Shown: one piece after another, positions 37,574-48,295 of the stretch
Numbering within the stretch: the stretch's first letter is position 1
Layout: the number at the start of each line of letters is the position of its first letter
Notes under the pieces: model-generated
The model's database searches: none
Told to the model about the DNA's origin: nothing
Seen by the model: the letters and a program-made list of their open reading frames with translations, nothing else
Source of the DNA: Zychaea mexicana
Lineage: Eukaryota > Mucoromycota > Mucoromycetes > Mucorales > Lichtheimiaceae
Length of the DNA stretch: 64,000 nucleotides
Reading direction: 5' to 3'
Assembly (NCBI RefSeq): GCF_025766255.1
Contig: NW_026516677.1
Coordinates: 186,001-250,000 of the forward strand
Program-made: the position numbers and the translations under genes

Positions 37574-38187
37574 TTCTTTGCTGTGATCTTTGGACAAAGG
37601 GGGACTCTTTATAAGGTAAAATGTATCAAGAAAAAAAATTCCGTTATCAAAATGAAAGACTGATCCTACTGTTTGTTTTTAGGTTGTCCATTGCTGTTAT
37701 GTTGGATTAAGACGACTCAAGCTATCTTACTATAGAGAACACCTCTTTATCTCTTGGTCACTACTTTTGGATTTGATGTCTGGATAAACCGAGAATTCCG
37801 TCCTTCTGATTTGATGTTGACGCTCAACTCTATACGATTCGTTTCTGCGCTTTATGCTTTTTGCATAGATTACCCAGAGTTGTGGCATGTGTAGTGTTTG
37901 ATATTGAATTCTTCGGGTTTGGTCAACTGGATGGGTTACAATGGACACTATCTATTCAGCGCTTGCATAGCTTACCCTGATAACGTGATAGCAGACCTTC
38001 TCAACTTATGCTTTGCATATTTAACCAAGGGCTGGGTTCATTGTTCTCATCTTGTTCTGATTGGACTAAAAGGCATTTGATTCTTTGCTGTGATCTTTGG
38101 ACAAAGGGGGACTTTATAAGGTAAAATGTATCAAGAAAAAAACTTCCTTGATCAAAATGAAAGACTGATCCTACTGTTTGTTTTTAA
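37574..38187. repeat. Direct repeat pair of ~108 bp, 506 bp apart
   Basis: 37574-37682 and 38080-38187 share CTTTGCTGTGATCTTTGGAC, the following AAAGGGGGACT, TATAAGGTAAAATGTATCAAG and GAAAGACTGATCCTACTGTTTG. Each copy includes a TATAA motif and an ATG in the same context, so it looks like a duplicated promoter/start region of the plus-strand gene in the large element. Confidence 0.8.
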
Positions 38188-39551
38188 GTGCTTCGAGGTG
38201 ATATTTGTTTGTTTGGCAGTCTACAACAACAACAGCAACAAAATGATGATCGAAAGGGGCAAGAACCACCATCACCAATTCCAACAACATATCAAGGACA
38301 TGATTGAACAGGCAGCTCCTTTGTGTAGAAACCCATGTCCACCACTTGTTGTAAGATACAATATACATGTATATTTGTCCATGATAGGAAAGTAAGCAAT
38401 AGTTACTAATCTTGTCATTATTTTATGGGAATTGTTATTTCCACCCCCCACTTTTACTATTTCCACCCCGGGCAAAAATCAGGGTAATTTCGTAGGACTT
38501 TTTTGAGGTGGTCAGTCATGTTTATTCGGGACGAGGGCGTGTTTACATTTGGGCATGTACGGCTATTATGCCCCGATTGCCGACAAACTCCACAGCGCCT
38601 GCCGCCACTGCCACTTTAAATTAGCTCAAAGCCAGATGGCTCCCTTCTCGTTGATGAGGAATCGTTGGTTCGTCGGTTGACTGCACCGGCAGGTCTTCCT
38701 CGAGTTCTCTCTTGTCGTAGAGGACTCTGTATAAGCTCTGATGGGCAGTACAACAACTCCAGCAAGTTCCTCCGGACTGCCACCTGTTGATGCGGAGCCA
38801 ATTCTACATATCTAGCGTTGATCTGCTCCATTATGTGTTGGTCGTTTGTAAGTGCACAGGCAGAGGGATGACCAGACAAGTCGTCGACGTCCAAATCATG
38901 GTTGTGCTCGTTGATGCGAGCATTCAAAAACCATTGCCCCTGGCACTTGCTTGCAAATCGTTCAAAGGGACAGTCTATCTTCCTCGTCCCGGCATTTCTC
39001 TTCCTGTTGTCCTCTGTCAAGCCGAGGCGGTTTCTGCATTCATCGGCTCGGTCATAGTGAAGCAACACGTTCTTCAACTGTCTATCCTTGCCTTTCCTGG
39101 AGCGGCGGGTCATTATGCGAAGCCTTGTATCTGCGCGAAATCCTTTGCATAATCAAAGAGCTCTGCATAATCAGGAAACGGTCCTTCGCGGGGATCGTCG
39201 TTCACGAAAATTGGCAATTCGTTGGGATTCATTACAAAGATCAAAAAGCGCGACAGGACGCCTTGCTGAAGAACATATGAAATTACCCTAATTTTTGCCC
39301 GGGGGGTGGAAATAAACAATTCCCTATTTTATTATTATTATAGTGCCATGTCATCTATCCTCCTCTTAAAACCGAACGCTGTTGACAATATTCTCAAGCT
39401 ATTCATGAACTCTGGAACAAGGTGCGCTCTCATCAGTGCGCGTGGTGGAGACGACAAGAAGCCGGAAACGACGATCCTCAGCCCAATCCCCACCCTATCA
39501 GTTACCCACCTATCCCCTGGCCAACTCACAATGGAAACCCAATTTAGATGA
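38126..39551 (+). CDS. Transposon-borne unknown gene, two exons separated by a MULE insertion
   Basis: Exon 1 ends at 38391 (donor AA|GTAAGC) and exon 2 is 39344-39551 (acceptor TTATAG). The frame is kept, although the intron contains the whole 898-bp MULE fragment. Sequence: KMMIERGKNHHHQFQQHIKD, MIEQAAPLCRNPCPPLVVRY and NIHVYLSMIG, then NAMSSILLLKPNAVDNILKL and FMNSGTRCALISARGGDDKK, ending HLSPGQLTMETQFR. The start is uncertain: ATG 38126 lies in a duplicated segment, and MMIERGK at about 38240 is an alternative. The last residues are encoded within the element's arm, and the left arm encodes a related end in the opposite orientation. I recognise no domain. Confidence 0.5.
38427..39324 (-). 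mobile_element. MULE-derived fragment (898 bp) with FAR1-type DNA-binding ORF
   Basis: Inverted ends GGGAATTGTTATTTCCACCCC on the left and the complement of GGGAATTGTTTATTTCCACC on the right, each followed inward by GGGCAAAAAT-AGGGTAATTTC. Flanked by a perfect 8-bp direct repeat TATTTTAT (38419-38426 and 39325-39332). The element contains only the N-terminal DNA-binding part of a MULE transposase and no catalytic domain, so it cannot move on its own. Confidence 0.8.
38616..39232 (-). pseudogene. FAR1-like zinc-binding N-terminus of a MULE transposase, frameshifted
   Basis: Starts at ATG 39232 (MNPNELPIFVNDDPREGPFP, then YAELFDYAKDFAQIQGF), shifts frame near 39113 and continues MTRRSRKGKDRQLKNVLL, KIDCPFERFASKCQGQWFLN, EHNHDLDVDDLSGHPSA, ending TRREPSGFELI at 38616. 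The pattern CPFE...W...HNH..SGHPSA is typical of fungal MULE/FAR1 proteins, in which the Cys/His residues bind zinc. One base is missing at the junction. The catalytic DDE domain that should follow is absent. Confidence 0.75.
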
Positions 39552-39792
39552 TTTGATTTGGTTCCTTCAATAAACTTTTTTTGTATCTTTACTGTCTTTT
39601 TATATTGTCTTTATACTACATTGAATATTAGGATACCCCAACAACTCATTTGGCGACAAGTCAAAACCAAAAAGGCGACAGGGTGATCAAAAAAATGCCG
39701 ACAACCTTTTTCTGAAAGCCCGACATCTGTTTTTTTGAGGTGCGACACAGGTTGCGAAATGTGCGACAAGTAATTCCGGAAACACTGTATTA

Positions 39793-41991
39793 TGCCCTAC
39801 ATAAGCAAGCGCCAGAAAGCGGCACGAGCGAGACAACGTCACGAATTTGGACGTATTACCGTTGAGGCATTTGAGAGAAGCGAAGAAGTCTCTGTTTTAG
39901 CTGAGAAAACACCAGATTCTGAAGCTGTTCCTGCTGATTGATAGCTCTTGGAATTAAGTAGCGGAATGGTTGGGCGCGCTGCTACCCAGCTACCCCTCGT
40001 TTGGACCCAAAACGCGGGAAGCGGTCTGAGAGGCGTTTATACGAAGGACTCGCCAACGACAAAGTGGAGGAAAGGGAAAGAATCCGACGCTGCTGTTAAA
40101 ATGTCATCCAAGTTGACTGACCACGGCTTTACAACTGATAAAAGCACTGATCAGCAGGCTTTGTCTCGGGCAGAAGAAGAAGCAAACAAAGAAGCAGCCC
40201 AGCAAAAGAAACATGAAGCTATACTCGAAGCTCATAAGAGCCTAACTACACTCGTTACACCCAATGCTAATGCTCAAAATGCTTTTAATGAAGCTGGCGC
40301 GTTTCATATATGCAAGCTAAAGGCTGTGCACCGATATTTCTACTATCAGCTAAAGGGAAACAAGAAGATCAAGAGCTCTGAGCTTGCTGCTACTGACATC
40401 TGGACCGATGCATCGAAAGACTACAGGCCAAAAGCAATTCGATGCTGGGCAAACGAGTACCTCGATTTCGGTTTTATTTCCAAACATCAGCAAGGAAAAA
40501 ATTCAAAGCGCGAATCGATTTTGAGCGATGAGACGATCAAGGAGCGAATCCGTACATGGATCAGCAAAGAAAAGGTCGAGCAGCGTAACCTCCCAGACCT
40601 ATTGAAGTTTGTCAATGAAGTAGTACTACCTGACGTGCTCGGTGTTCCTGGGTCGGTGTCCCATACCACTTTATGGCGATTTATGCGTGAATGGGGCTAT
40701 GTGTATCGCAAGAACAACAAGGATGTTTATTATGACGGACACGAACGAGATGATGTAGTCAAATATCGTCTAGAATGGGCTAAGAGAATGATGGAATATC
40801 AAAAGCGCATGGATACCTATCAAGTCGACACTGTTGAGAACGTGATCCCACCTACGTTGGAGTCTGGCCAAAAGAAACTTGCTCTTGTAACGCATGATGA
40901 GACAACGTTTTATGCTAACGACGGAAAGCAGACTCTTTGGCTGGGGAAAGGAGAAACGATCTTGCGCAACAAAACCCCGGGACAGTCTATCATGGTGTCT
41001 TAATTCCAATGTGCATGCCATGGAACGATGCGATCCGCAGCTTGGACATCTCAAACCTATTTCTATGCTGGAAGCAACAGAGAGGGCTATTGGACAAGCA
41101 AGGATATGATCAAACAGCTTACAGAGGATGCTATCTCTTTATTTGAGCTGATACATCCAGACGCTCAAGCTGTTTTTAATTTTGATCAAAGCAGCAATCA
41201 TAATGCGTATCCTCGCAATGCATTGCTTGCTCAAAACATGTGTAAAACTCCTAAACGCTGCGGTGTAATTGATGACAAACACGATCCGGCAAATCACGAA
41301 TTTCGTTCTGGCGCATACATTTGCAAGAAACTTAGTAAACAAGTTGAGCAGGATATGTACGAAAAGTTCCAAGAAAATGTCATCAAGCGAAAACGAGGAG
41401 TAGAAAATAAAATTGCTACCAAGCAATGGGTCTGTTAGTTTAAAGGCGTGGAAAAGATATTGAAGGAGCGTGGACTTTGGTGCGATGAGGATCCATACCG
41501 ACCCGAAAAATCTTGGCAAAATGGAGCCCGAGATGGATAGAAGATGTTGCGCTAGACACTTCCTCGCAGTGCAACCTGATTTTCAGCAGCAAAAGACAGC
41601 ATTTCATGAAGCAGTAGAAGAAGCAGGTCATATCTTCGAACTCTATCCAAAATTTTACTGCGAATGTAACTGGATTGAACGATACTGGGGTGCTGCCAAA
41701 AGGGAAGCGAGAATAAAGTGCGACTACACTTTTAAAGGCCTGAAGGCAAATCTACCAACAATCCTCGATGGATTATCATATCTCCAGCTAATCAAGAGCC
41801 TGTTCTCATTCGCCGGTTTTATAACAGAGCTTGGCGTTTTATCGATGCTTACTCTCAAGAGAAACTAACACAAGAAGCATTAGAAAATGTTACAAGATAC
41901 TCTTCCAGAATATTAACTTCCCATCGTCGCGTGGGTCAGAATGATTTAGCACTATTACATGTATTACCAAATAAAGAAGCGGAATTTTAAA
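39793..41991 (+). pseudogene. Decayed DDE transposase gene
   Basis: Begins MPYISKRQKAARARQRHEFG just after the right flank of the large element. It is broken by stops (TGA/TAG near 39939-39944, TAA near 41002, TAG near 41437, TAG near 41540) and frame changes near 41540 and 41800. Recognisable pieces: helix-turn-helix region PDVLGVPGSVSHTTLWRFMR; catalytic blocks LVTHDETTFYANDGKQTLWL, AVFNFDQSSNHNAYPRNALL and FYCECNWIERYWGAAKREAR, giving the D, D, E triad; C-terminal RRFYNRAWRFIDAYSQ. This is the DDE family widespread in basidiomycetes and Mucorales, distantly Tc1-like. The 6.9-kb element sits six bases or fewer upstream of its ATG. Confidence 0.85.
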
Positions 41992-43023
41992 ATTGAAAAT
42001 TGAAACAAAATAAAAGTTTTGGCGATTACAGACGAAATGCACCATACTACTTTACTAGATTTAGCATGGCTTCTCTATCAGTTGGGTCAAGTTTGTGCAT
42101 TCCAACTGAGATTGTGCATCCTAGGGCCGTTAAGAGAAGTATCTTACTCATTCACCCTTTGTCTTTCATGAGACACTATACACGCGTAGAGACACAGTAG
42201 CTGTGTGTACTACCAGTTGTGGTTCAATTCCTACAATATAATATGATATCATTGCTTTATGGTTCGTCACCGCTCACAGCACTTTTTTTCATAACGTACT
42301 ATGCCTTGCCAATCGTAACACAGCTCATTCATGACCTACTACTATGAGATTTATCTTGTGGTTCCTAATTGACCCATCAATTAAGTTGGTACAATTCGAG
42401 CATGGTGCTTTTCTGTCATCCGCTTCCTCCCTTGCCTTCTATCAGACATAATATGCACCCATACATAACGCGGGTTGTAGTATTTTTTCCTACACTTAAA
42501 AAACGATCTTACTTTAAATACTATCCATCCTTTTACTATGAAATGCAGTTTGATTCTTTAACAGTGGAATGTTACAGCTATGTGAGAGTAGATTATATAT
42601 TATTTTTTTGAGCTTGCTATTTGTACCAAGCATTGAAATCTTCTTTCTTTCCAAATAGCGTTCATATTTATTATTATATTTAGCTACATATTGAGTATCA
42701 TCGAAGATACGGATTTTTTTTCTCTTTCATATGATATACCCGATTCGATTCTTCGATTCCCTCAAAGAACCGGTGGGAATCGTCTCGTGCGGAACCCTAC
42801 GATGTAACAAACAACATCATCTCGTTGATAATTTTAAACGTTAATGAAAAAGTGGCTTTATGAGTGGATTGGTATGTACAATGTTGATAGGACAAACTAG
42901 AGACGAAAGAGGAAATGTGTACGAAAAGAATAAAAAATGGGGGAGGATAAACAGAGAGAGAGAGAGAACATAGTTGTAATAAAGAAAATAGCAATGGTAG
43001 TAATAAAAATATATAAGTCAAGT
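41992..43023. other. Convergent intergenic region
   Basis: AT-rich, between the 3' ends of the transposase relic (+) and the INTS10-like gene (-). A GGTTCAATTCC string near 42220 resembles a tRNA B box but no cloverleaf folds around it. Confidence 0.45.
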
Positions 43024-46000
43024 TTAGACCTCTTCGCTCCCTCTCAATACCATATTTTTCAAAAACTTTTGCAAAACATGGCGCATACGTTGAGGAGTCA
43101 TTTTCGGCGAGTATCGTCGGACACGATATTCTAAGCATCGTGTAACAATGTCCTTGGGCACAAACGATCGTTGCATTTGTTCTGTAGTCATAATGTCATT
43201 CTCATGAATGCTACTACTGCTTTCACTGCCCTGTCGACGCCGAGTCGCAGTACTTGCGCTGCTGCCAGGAAACCCACGGGGTGGCTCGCGTTTGGGAAGC
43301 ATCACAGAGGTCGCTGGACGACTATAGTAGAACGACGGAGACATCCAATTCGCATGTGCATTCTTTTGAGCCGAGGCAGAGTACCACGTTGGTGACATGG
43401 ACATGCTTGGAAGAATGGTATTTGTAAACGAGGGCTGGTATATTGGTGGAGGCGGTGGAGGGATTGGATTTCTGCTGGAAGCAGCACCAAGCGGTAATGA
43501 GCTGAAGGAGGGAAGACTACGCACAGATTCACTGTCAGCTCCCACGGACGACTGTCTGTGATGGTGGCTATCGGCTGGTGCTGCTGTAGCTGTTGCTGCT
43601 GCTGCTGACGTCTGAGTAGTCATACCAGATGTGCTAATGCTTGGGTGCGCGTGTGGTGAAGAAACGGCGCCTAGCTGAGGCGAGGAAGGCACGGATCCCG
43701 CTTGAGATCCACCTGGAATGGACATGTGTCGATAGCTGCTCCGCAAAGCAAACTCGGGTGGAATGATATCCAGTGTCACCGTGTCCGATTCATGCAAGGA
43801 TTGGATTGTTTGAAGAATCTCCGGGACTATTTCAAAAGCAGACAACAACAGACGTGATTAGCTTTACATAAACAAGAGGTAACGCGAGAAAAGAGAGAAG
43901 CTTAAAATTTACCATAAACATATTCCAAAAAGTCTCTGTTTTTGAATATTCGTCTTTCCTGCATGCGCTGGATGATCTTGTGCCAAAAGTTTGTCCGTGC
44001 GCTCCAGTAGGGCCATCCATACTGCATGAGGACAATTATGTTGCCAGCTTTCTCGTCCCATCGCATCGCCGAATCGATAGATGCCATTCCTCCTCGTTGT
44101 TCCGATTCGCTGTCGAGACTTACAATCAGGTGTTTAATGCAGCGAACAACAAGCCCTTCCTGCGTCACCCGCATCATGCCGAACTCGTGTCCGTTGAACA
44201 CTGTTGCTACGGTACGACAATCAATCTCGTCCGCAATAAAATCTTTTTCGTTCAGGGCTGCTGGTATAGGAAACACTGAAAGAATAATGGCAATTTCAAG
44301 CGTGGATTGCTATATGATATTCTTTGTTAGTCTCCCCTGTTCTCAACAATAAATGAAAATTCCTTTGAATTACCTGAATGCTTCCAACAAGTAAGTAAAT
44401 TACACCAATGTTGTATAATACACGAAAAGCAAACATGAATGGGATATCGAATTCGGGTGCTTTGCTTCCTTCTCCCTTTTCTTGTCGTCGCTGCACTTCG
44501 ATACGATCACAAATGCTCTGTGACAGTTTGAGTGCTTTGGCCAAATTACCAGGTACTGAGGGCTATAACGTCAAACCTGTCACTTAGTGATATGTTTGGT
44601 CTACTTTTGAACAACACCGACATGAACAACATTTACCGAAGACAAAGCTAAATCACTCCGTACTAGCAGAACAGCGTTACAAACATCAAATGGCAGATTG
44701 TAAGCATCGATCACTCGGCACAATTCTATGCCAGAAAAAGATATTTCTTGGGTTAGAAACACAAAAAACAGGGAGCCTGCTCAGACTTGAACGGGAAAAT
44801 ATTTTATACCTTCTTCCCAACCACCAAATACCGTGTTCCAATTAGTTTTCGGTGAAGTCATGGACCCCCACTGCCAAAGATCCACAAGATGCCGCATGCA
44901 ATCTGCAGCCTTGCTTAGGATTTGCAGTGCATCATCAACCCCTCGCATACAATACGCATTCAATCCTTCACCACGATCAGGTATATTATCCAGCTTGAGT
45001 TTTTTGGTATGTCGTTGCGGTGGCTCAACAAGACGCGTCAAGTTCATCGAGGTGCTATTGCTGTTGTTGTCGCCGTTCGTGGTATCCTCATTTTCGGGTG
45101 CGCTTCGTTTTCGTGATGATGATGATGATGATCCTTGTTGCTGTTGTAGCTGTTCATGCGATGATGCCGATGTCGATACATTTGTTGTCAAAGTCGCCTC
45201 TTGTTTGTCACGGTTTGAAGCCGATGAAGACGACGACGACGACGATGGGCGGGTATTATTATCTGTGCTGTTGTTTGGAAAACTCGGTCGGATGGCGCAA
45301 ATTGGAATCAGACAGGATTTTTCTTGATGAGGGTCCTCGGCAGCACAAACAGCTCGATAATATTCGTACCCAAATTGAACAAATTGTGCTGATGCTGCCA
45401 TGAATTCGCACATGAAGGCTACCAGCACATGCAAATCCTCCGGTTGTTCGCTACTATCCGGCCCATCTTTGGCTTGATCATCTAGATCAAGACGTACGTT
45501 GCCACGTTGTTCCTTCATGTATTGGAATCGATTCGTGTGCGACAAAAAGTCAAGTCGTCCTAAACCGGTGTAACTGTACAGGTACACAAGAATAGTGTTG
45601 TCGGTGTGTGTGTGTGGGAGGTTGTGAGTGGAAATTCACGGATGGGTTCAGCATTTTAAGTCTTTCTTTCCGTCACCCGTCTAGCTTGTCCAAGAAAAAT
45701 CCCTCTCCCGAAATAACCCTTACCCGCAACAATCCAGCATGGCGCATGTGAACTTTACCAGCTCTCCCCAGTTGTGTTGCTGAATATAGTATCGCTGGCC
45801 AGTCATCATATACTGTTCAAACTTATTGTATGAGATGACAATGTAGTGTTTGCTGTCAGTGGACTTCACAGTTGGCGGCCTGTCCCGGCGTGTAAGCAGA
45901 ATGCGCTGTTTCCAAAGTCGTTGTAAAAGCTCGGTAACTACGATATACCATAACGTATGGTCATTAATTTCTTCATCTTTCTCTTTGGAGCAGTAACCCA

Positions 46001-47115
46001 CTAAACTATTTACCTAACACTTTGATGCATTTTTCGCTATGTTGCTTTTGGATTGTTTCCATGGACTGTGCGTAATGTGTCAATAGATCAATTGCCCGAA
46101 TCTACAAAAACGATCGCATCGACAGACCCTGTGAGCTTCAAACAGCTTTATCCGTATATTCCAACCTTCCTTGATTTGGTGTCCCCCTTAAACTCACAAG
46201 GTACTTGTATGCATGTCGTGGATAAGCTTGAATATAGTCGAACAGCACTTGGAATGCCTGAAGACTATCGCTTTCTTCCAGGTACGCTATGAGAATGGTT
46301 TAGTCAGCCAAAACTCGCCCTTAACAATAGTTTTTTAGCCTTGGTCCTGTTCTCTCTATCCCTTGTATCCTTACCAGTTGCATTTTCCACGATCGTCGAC
46401 TGAATCAAAGCGGGCAACGATGCAAAAAACTCTAACGTATATATGAAAAAATAAGGTTTTTGCACAATGACATAGGGTACCTTAAAAGTAGGATGAAGCA
46501 ACGACTTACTGCTCATATCGGAGTCTCTCCCCGGATCAATATGATCTGCAAGCTCTACTAGATACTTTTGAAAAATATCGTTTTGCCCACTGTTTGTTTG
46601 CCTAACCCATTAACCAATTGCTCGTGTGAGTTCCATGACTCTCTCGAAGCTCTTTTTCCCCCACAGCCTCCAATAGCACTTACAACATAATGAAACTCTG
46701 TATCGCTTTCTCGGTGTTGCCCTCTTTGACGCTCTGGCTATGACTATTAAACTAGATGATCCTTATGTCAGCAAGGGCGTGTCCAATATCAAAAAGTGTG
46801 CTATCTTCACTTTACTTCAGCTTCAAACTGGTAAGCATATTCGTCACTCTCAGTGCCGCCTTCCGGCTCTTCATTGCTGTTGGCGCGAATATCTTTTGAT
46901 GATGAATGGTCATTAGTTGTGGCGCTGGCGGTGGTAGCTTCACGATTGGAAGGCAAAGTAGAAGGAGAGGTTGTAGCTGCTGTTGCTGTTGTTGGCTCGA
47001 GGAGAGTCGTCGTGGCAGTTGTTGTCACGGGTGGAGAGGAATCGGTTGTTGCGCCTTCCTGTGGCGTAATCCTAGGTTGTGGCTGTTCTCCAGGATTGTC
47101 GGGCGGTTGCGACAT
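43024..47115 (-). CDS. INTS10: Integrator complex subunit 10-like protein (twelve exons, 1,027 aa)
   Basis: In animals INTS10 is a helical-repeat subunit of Integrator, the nuclear complex that cleaves nascent snRNA and other Pol II transcripts. Exons (minus): 47115-46816, 46751-46684, 46601-46510, 46431-46375, 46286-46198, 46101-46014, 45937-45724, 45573-44810, 44725-44637, 44562-44406, 44275-43913, 43826-43024; all GT-AG and in phase. Matches to the animal protein as I remember it: AFQVLFDYIQAYPRHAYKYL (TPR-like repeat), a linker with HTKKLKLDN, IIVLMQYGWPYWSARTNFWH then DFLEYVYVPEILQTIQS and VTLDIIPPE, and the C-terminal RMRHVLQKFLKNM. The N-terminal 100 residues and two internal Ser/Gln stretches look disordered. 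The donor at 44405 was chosen over the one at 44373 because only it keeps the frame. No other Integrator subunit is in the window. Confidence 0.68.
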
Positions 47116-48295
47116 TTGTGGTGAGGCGTGTGGTGCGGTGACAAAGTAATAATGAGAATAATGAATGGAAAAGTAAGAGCGAAAACTAAAGCGGGTGCTC
47201 TGGCTGTTGTTGCTGTCTGATACTGTGAATGGAAGAGTATCACTAGTCGGTCAAAGTAGAGATAAAAGAAGAAAGAGACGGTGTGTAAAAAAGAGAAAAA
47301 CAGGAAAGAAGAAGAAGGAAAGAAAGGCAGTGTCCAATATGGGAGTGGTGTGCAAAAAAGCGGCGTGCGTGTGTGTGTTGTGTGTTGTGGTTGTGTGTGT
47401 GGGGGGAGGGGAGGGGGGGTGGGTTCTCCACTGTATTTACCCTCTTTCTAAGTAATCTCCATTTTTGAAACGCAGCAACAAAAACGAATAACCCTTTATT
47501 TCTTTCTTTCTTATGCTGTGGGGTTGCATGCTATGGTCCTTGTGCTGACGATGATACCAGCGAGTATCCGGTAAGTATACAGTACAAGGAGGGACGCTGG
47601 TGGATATACAAACCTCCGCGGAAAAAGGGCCAGCCCTTAAAAACAACCTAGAGCGCTCCTTGCTTTCATTACCTAAGCGAAAAGCTTAGTGCCGTGGTTG
47701 GGGCCAGCCTCGGGTTCCGCTAGCTTCCCATTCTGACTTGCTAAATGCTTCTTAGTTCCCGTCGTCCCTCTTATCATATTTACAACAGAGCCTGCATTCA
47801 AAATGGGGTGGTACAAGAGAGACGATAGACTACAGTCGCTCAGTGCAAGGAGAGCTCAGGAAAGTGGGGTTGTTGAACAATAGAGTGTGTATGTGAAAAC
47901 AAAGGCCTGTTTTGTTTGAGTGTTTGTGGCGTAGATTACACCCACACAGGCCGACAGTAATGCCTCCCTCTCTCGCAAACGCCAATCCTTACTTCCATCC
48001 CTGAAGCAGGAATCTTCCGTGGTATTTCCATGTGTGAATGCACCAAAGTGTATGCTTCCGCGCCCACTGGTTTTTCTCAAAGGAAACTTTTTCCGGCCAA
48101 ACAAGGTTTTGAACGACGTATAATGTAAAAAAAAGGGTGAAGAGGTAAACCCTCCCAAAAGCAAAAATGCGCTTGCTTACATAATCCCAGAGTTCCGCCT
48201 TCTTGCACCACATGAGCATTCTTTATTTGGTCTAGCATCTTTTCTTCCCTCCCCAAAAGAGCAGCGAATCTATTTTTTTTCTCATGGGTCAACAG
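47116..48295. other. Intergenic between INTS10-like and MBIP-like genes
   Basis: Contains the INTS10 promoter side (CA/GT-rich stretch 47340-47440, purine-rich 47280-47320) and the MBIP-like 3' flank. An open stretch at 48077-48292 (minus) contiguous with the MBIP-like stop reads NRFAALLGREEKMLDQIKNA and ends near a plausible donor, so a small extra exon or gene is possible but unsupported. Confidence 0.4.

Larger units (their letters stand above)
32899..39787. mobile_element. 6.9-kb long-TIR element with TA flanks carrying two genes and three nested insertions
   Basis: Both ends read CAGTGTTTCC..AATTACTTGTCGCAC inward and are flanked by TA (32897-32898, 39788-39789). The inverted arms are nearly identical for ~190 bases (one difference near base 11). 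They stay clearly homologous for over 300 bases, into sequence encoding HLSPGQLT on both sides. CAGT ends and TA targets fit the Tc1/mariner group, but the length and cargo are unusual and no matching transposase is seen inside. Cargo: a minus-strand PD-(D/E)XK-like gene (33511-37379) and a plus-strand gene (about 38126-39551). Nested: 34559-36180, 36767-36954 and 38427-39324. Confidence 0.82.

Noticed and set aside
42200..42245. GGTTCAATTCC resembling a tRNA B box
   Set aside because: No matching acceptor or anticodon stems can be drawn around it and the T-stem does not pair.
44833..45403. Plus-strand ORFs opposite the INTS10-like exon 8
   Set aside because: Antisense of the Ser/Asp/Gln-rich linker; no conserved content.
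48077..48292. ORF contiguous with the MBIP-like stop codon, possible extra exon
   Set aside because: Joining it to the MBIP-like ORF would need read-through of a stop, and no acceptor in phase is visible; left as an open remark only.
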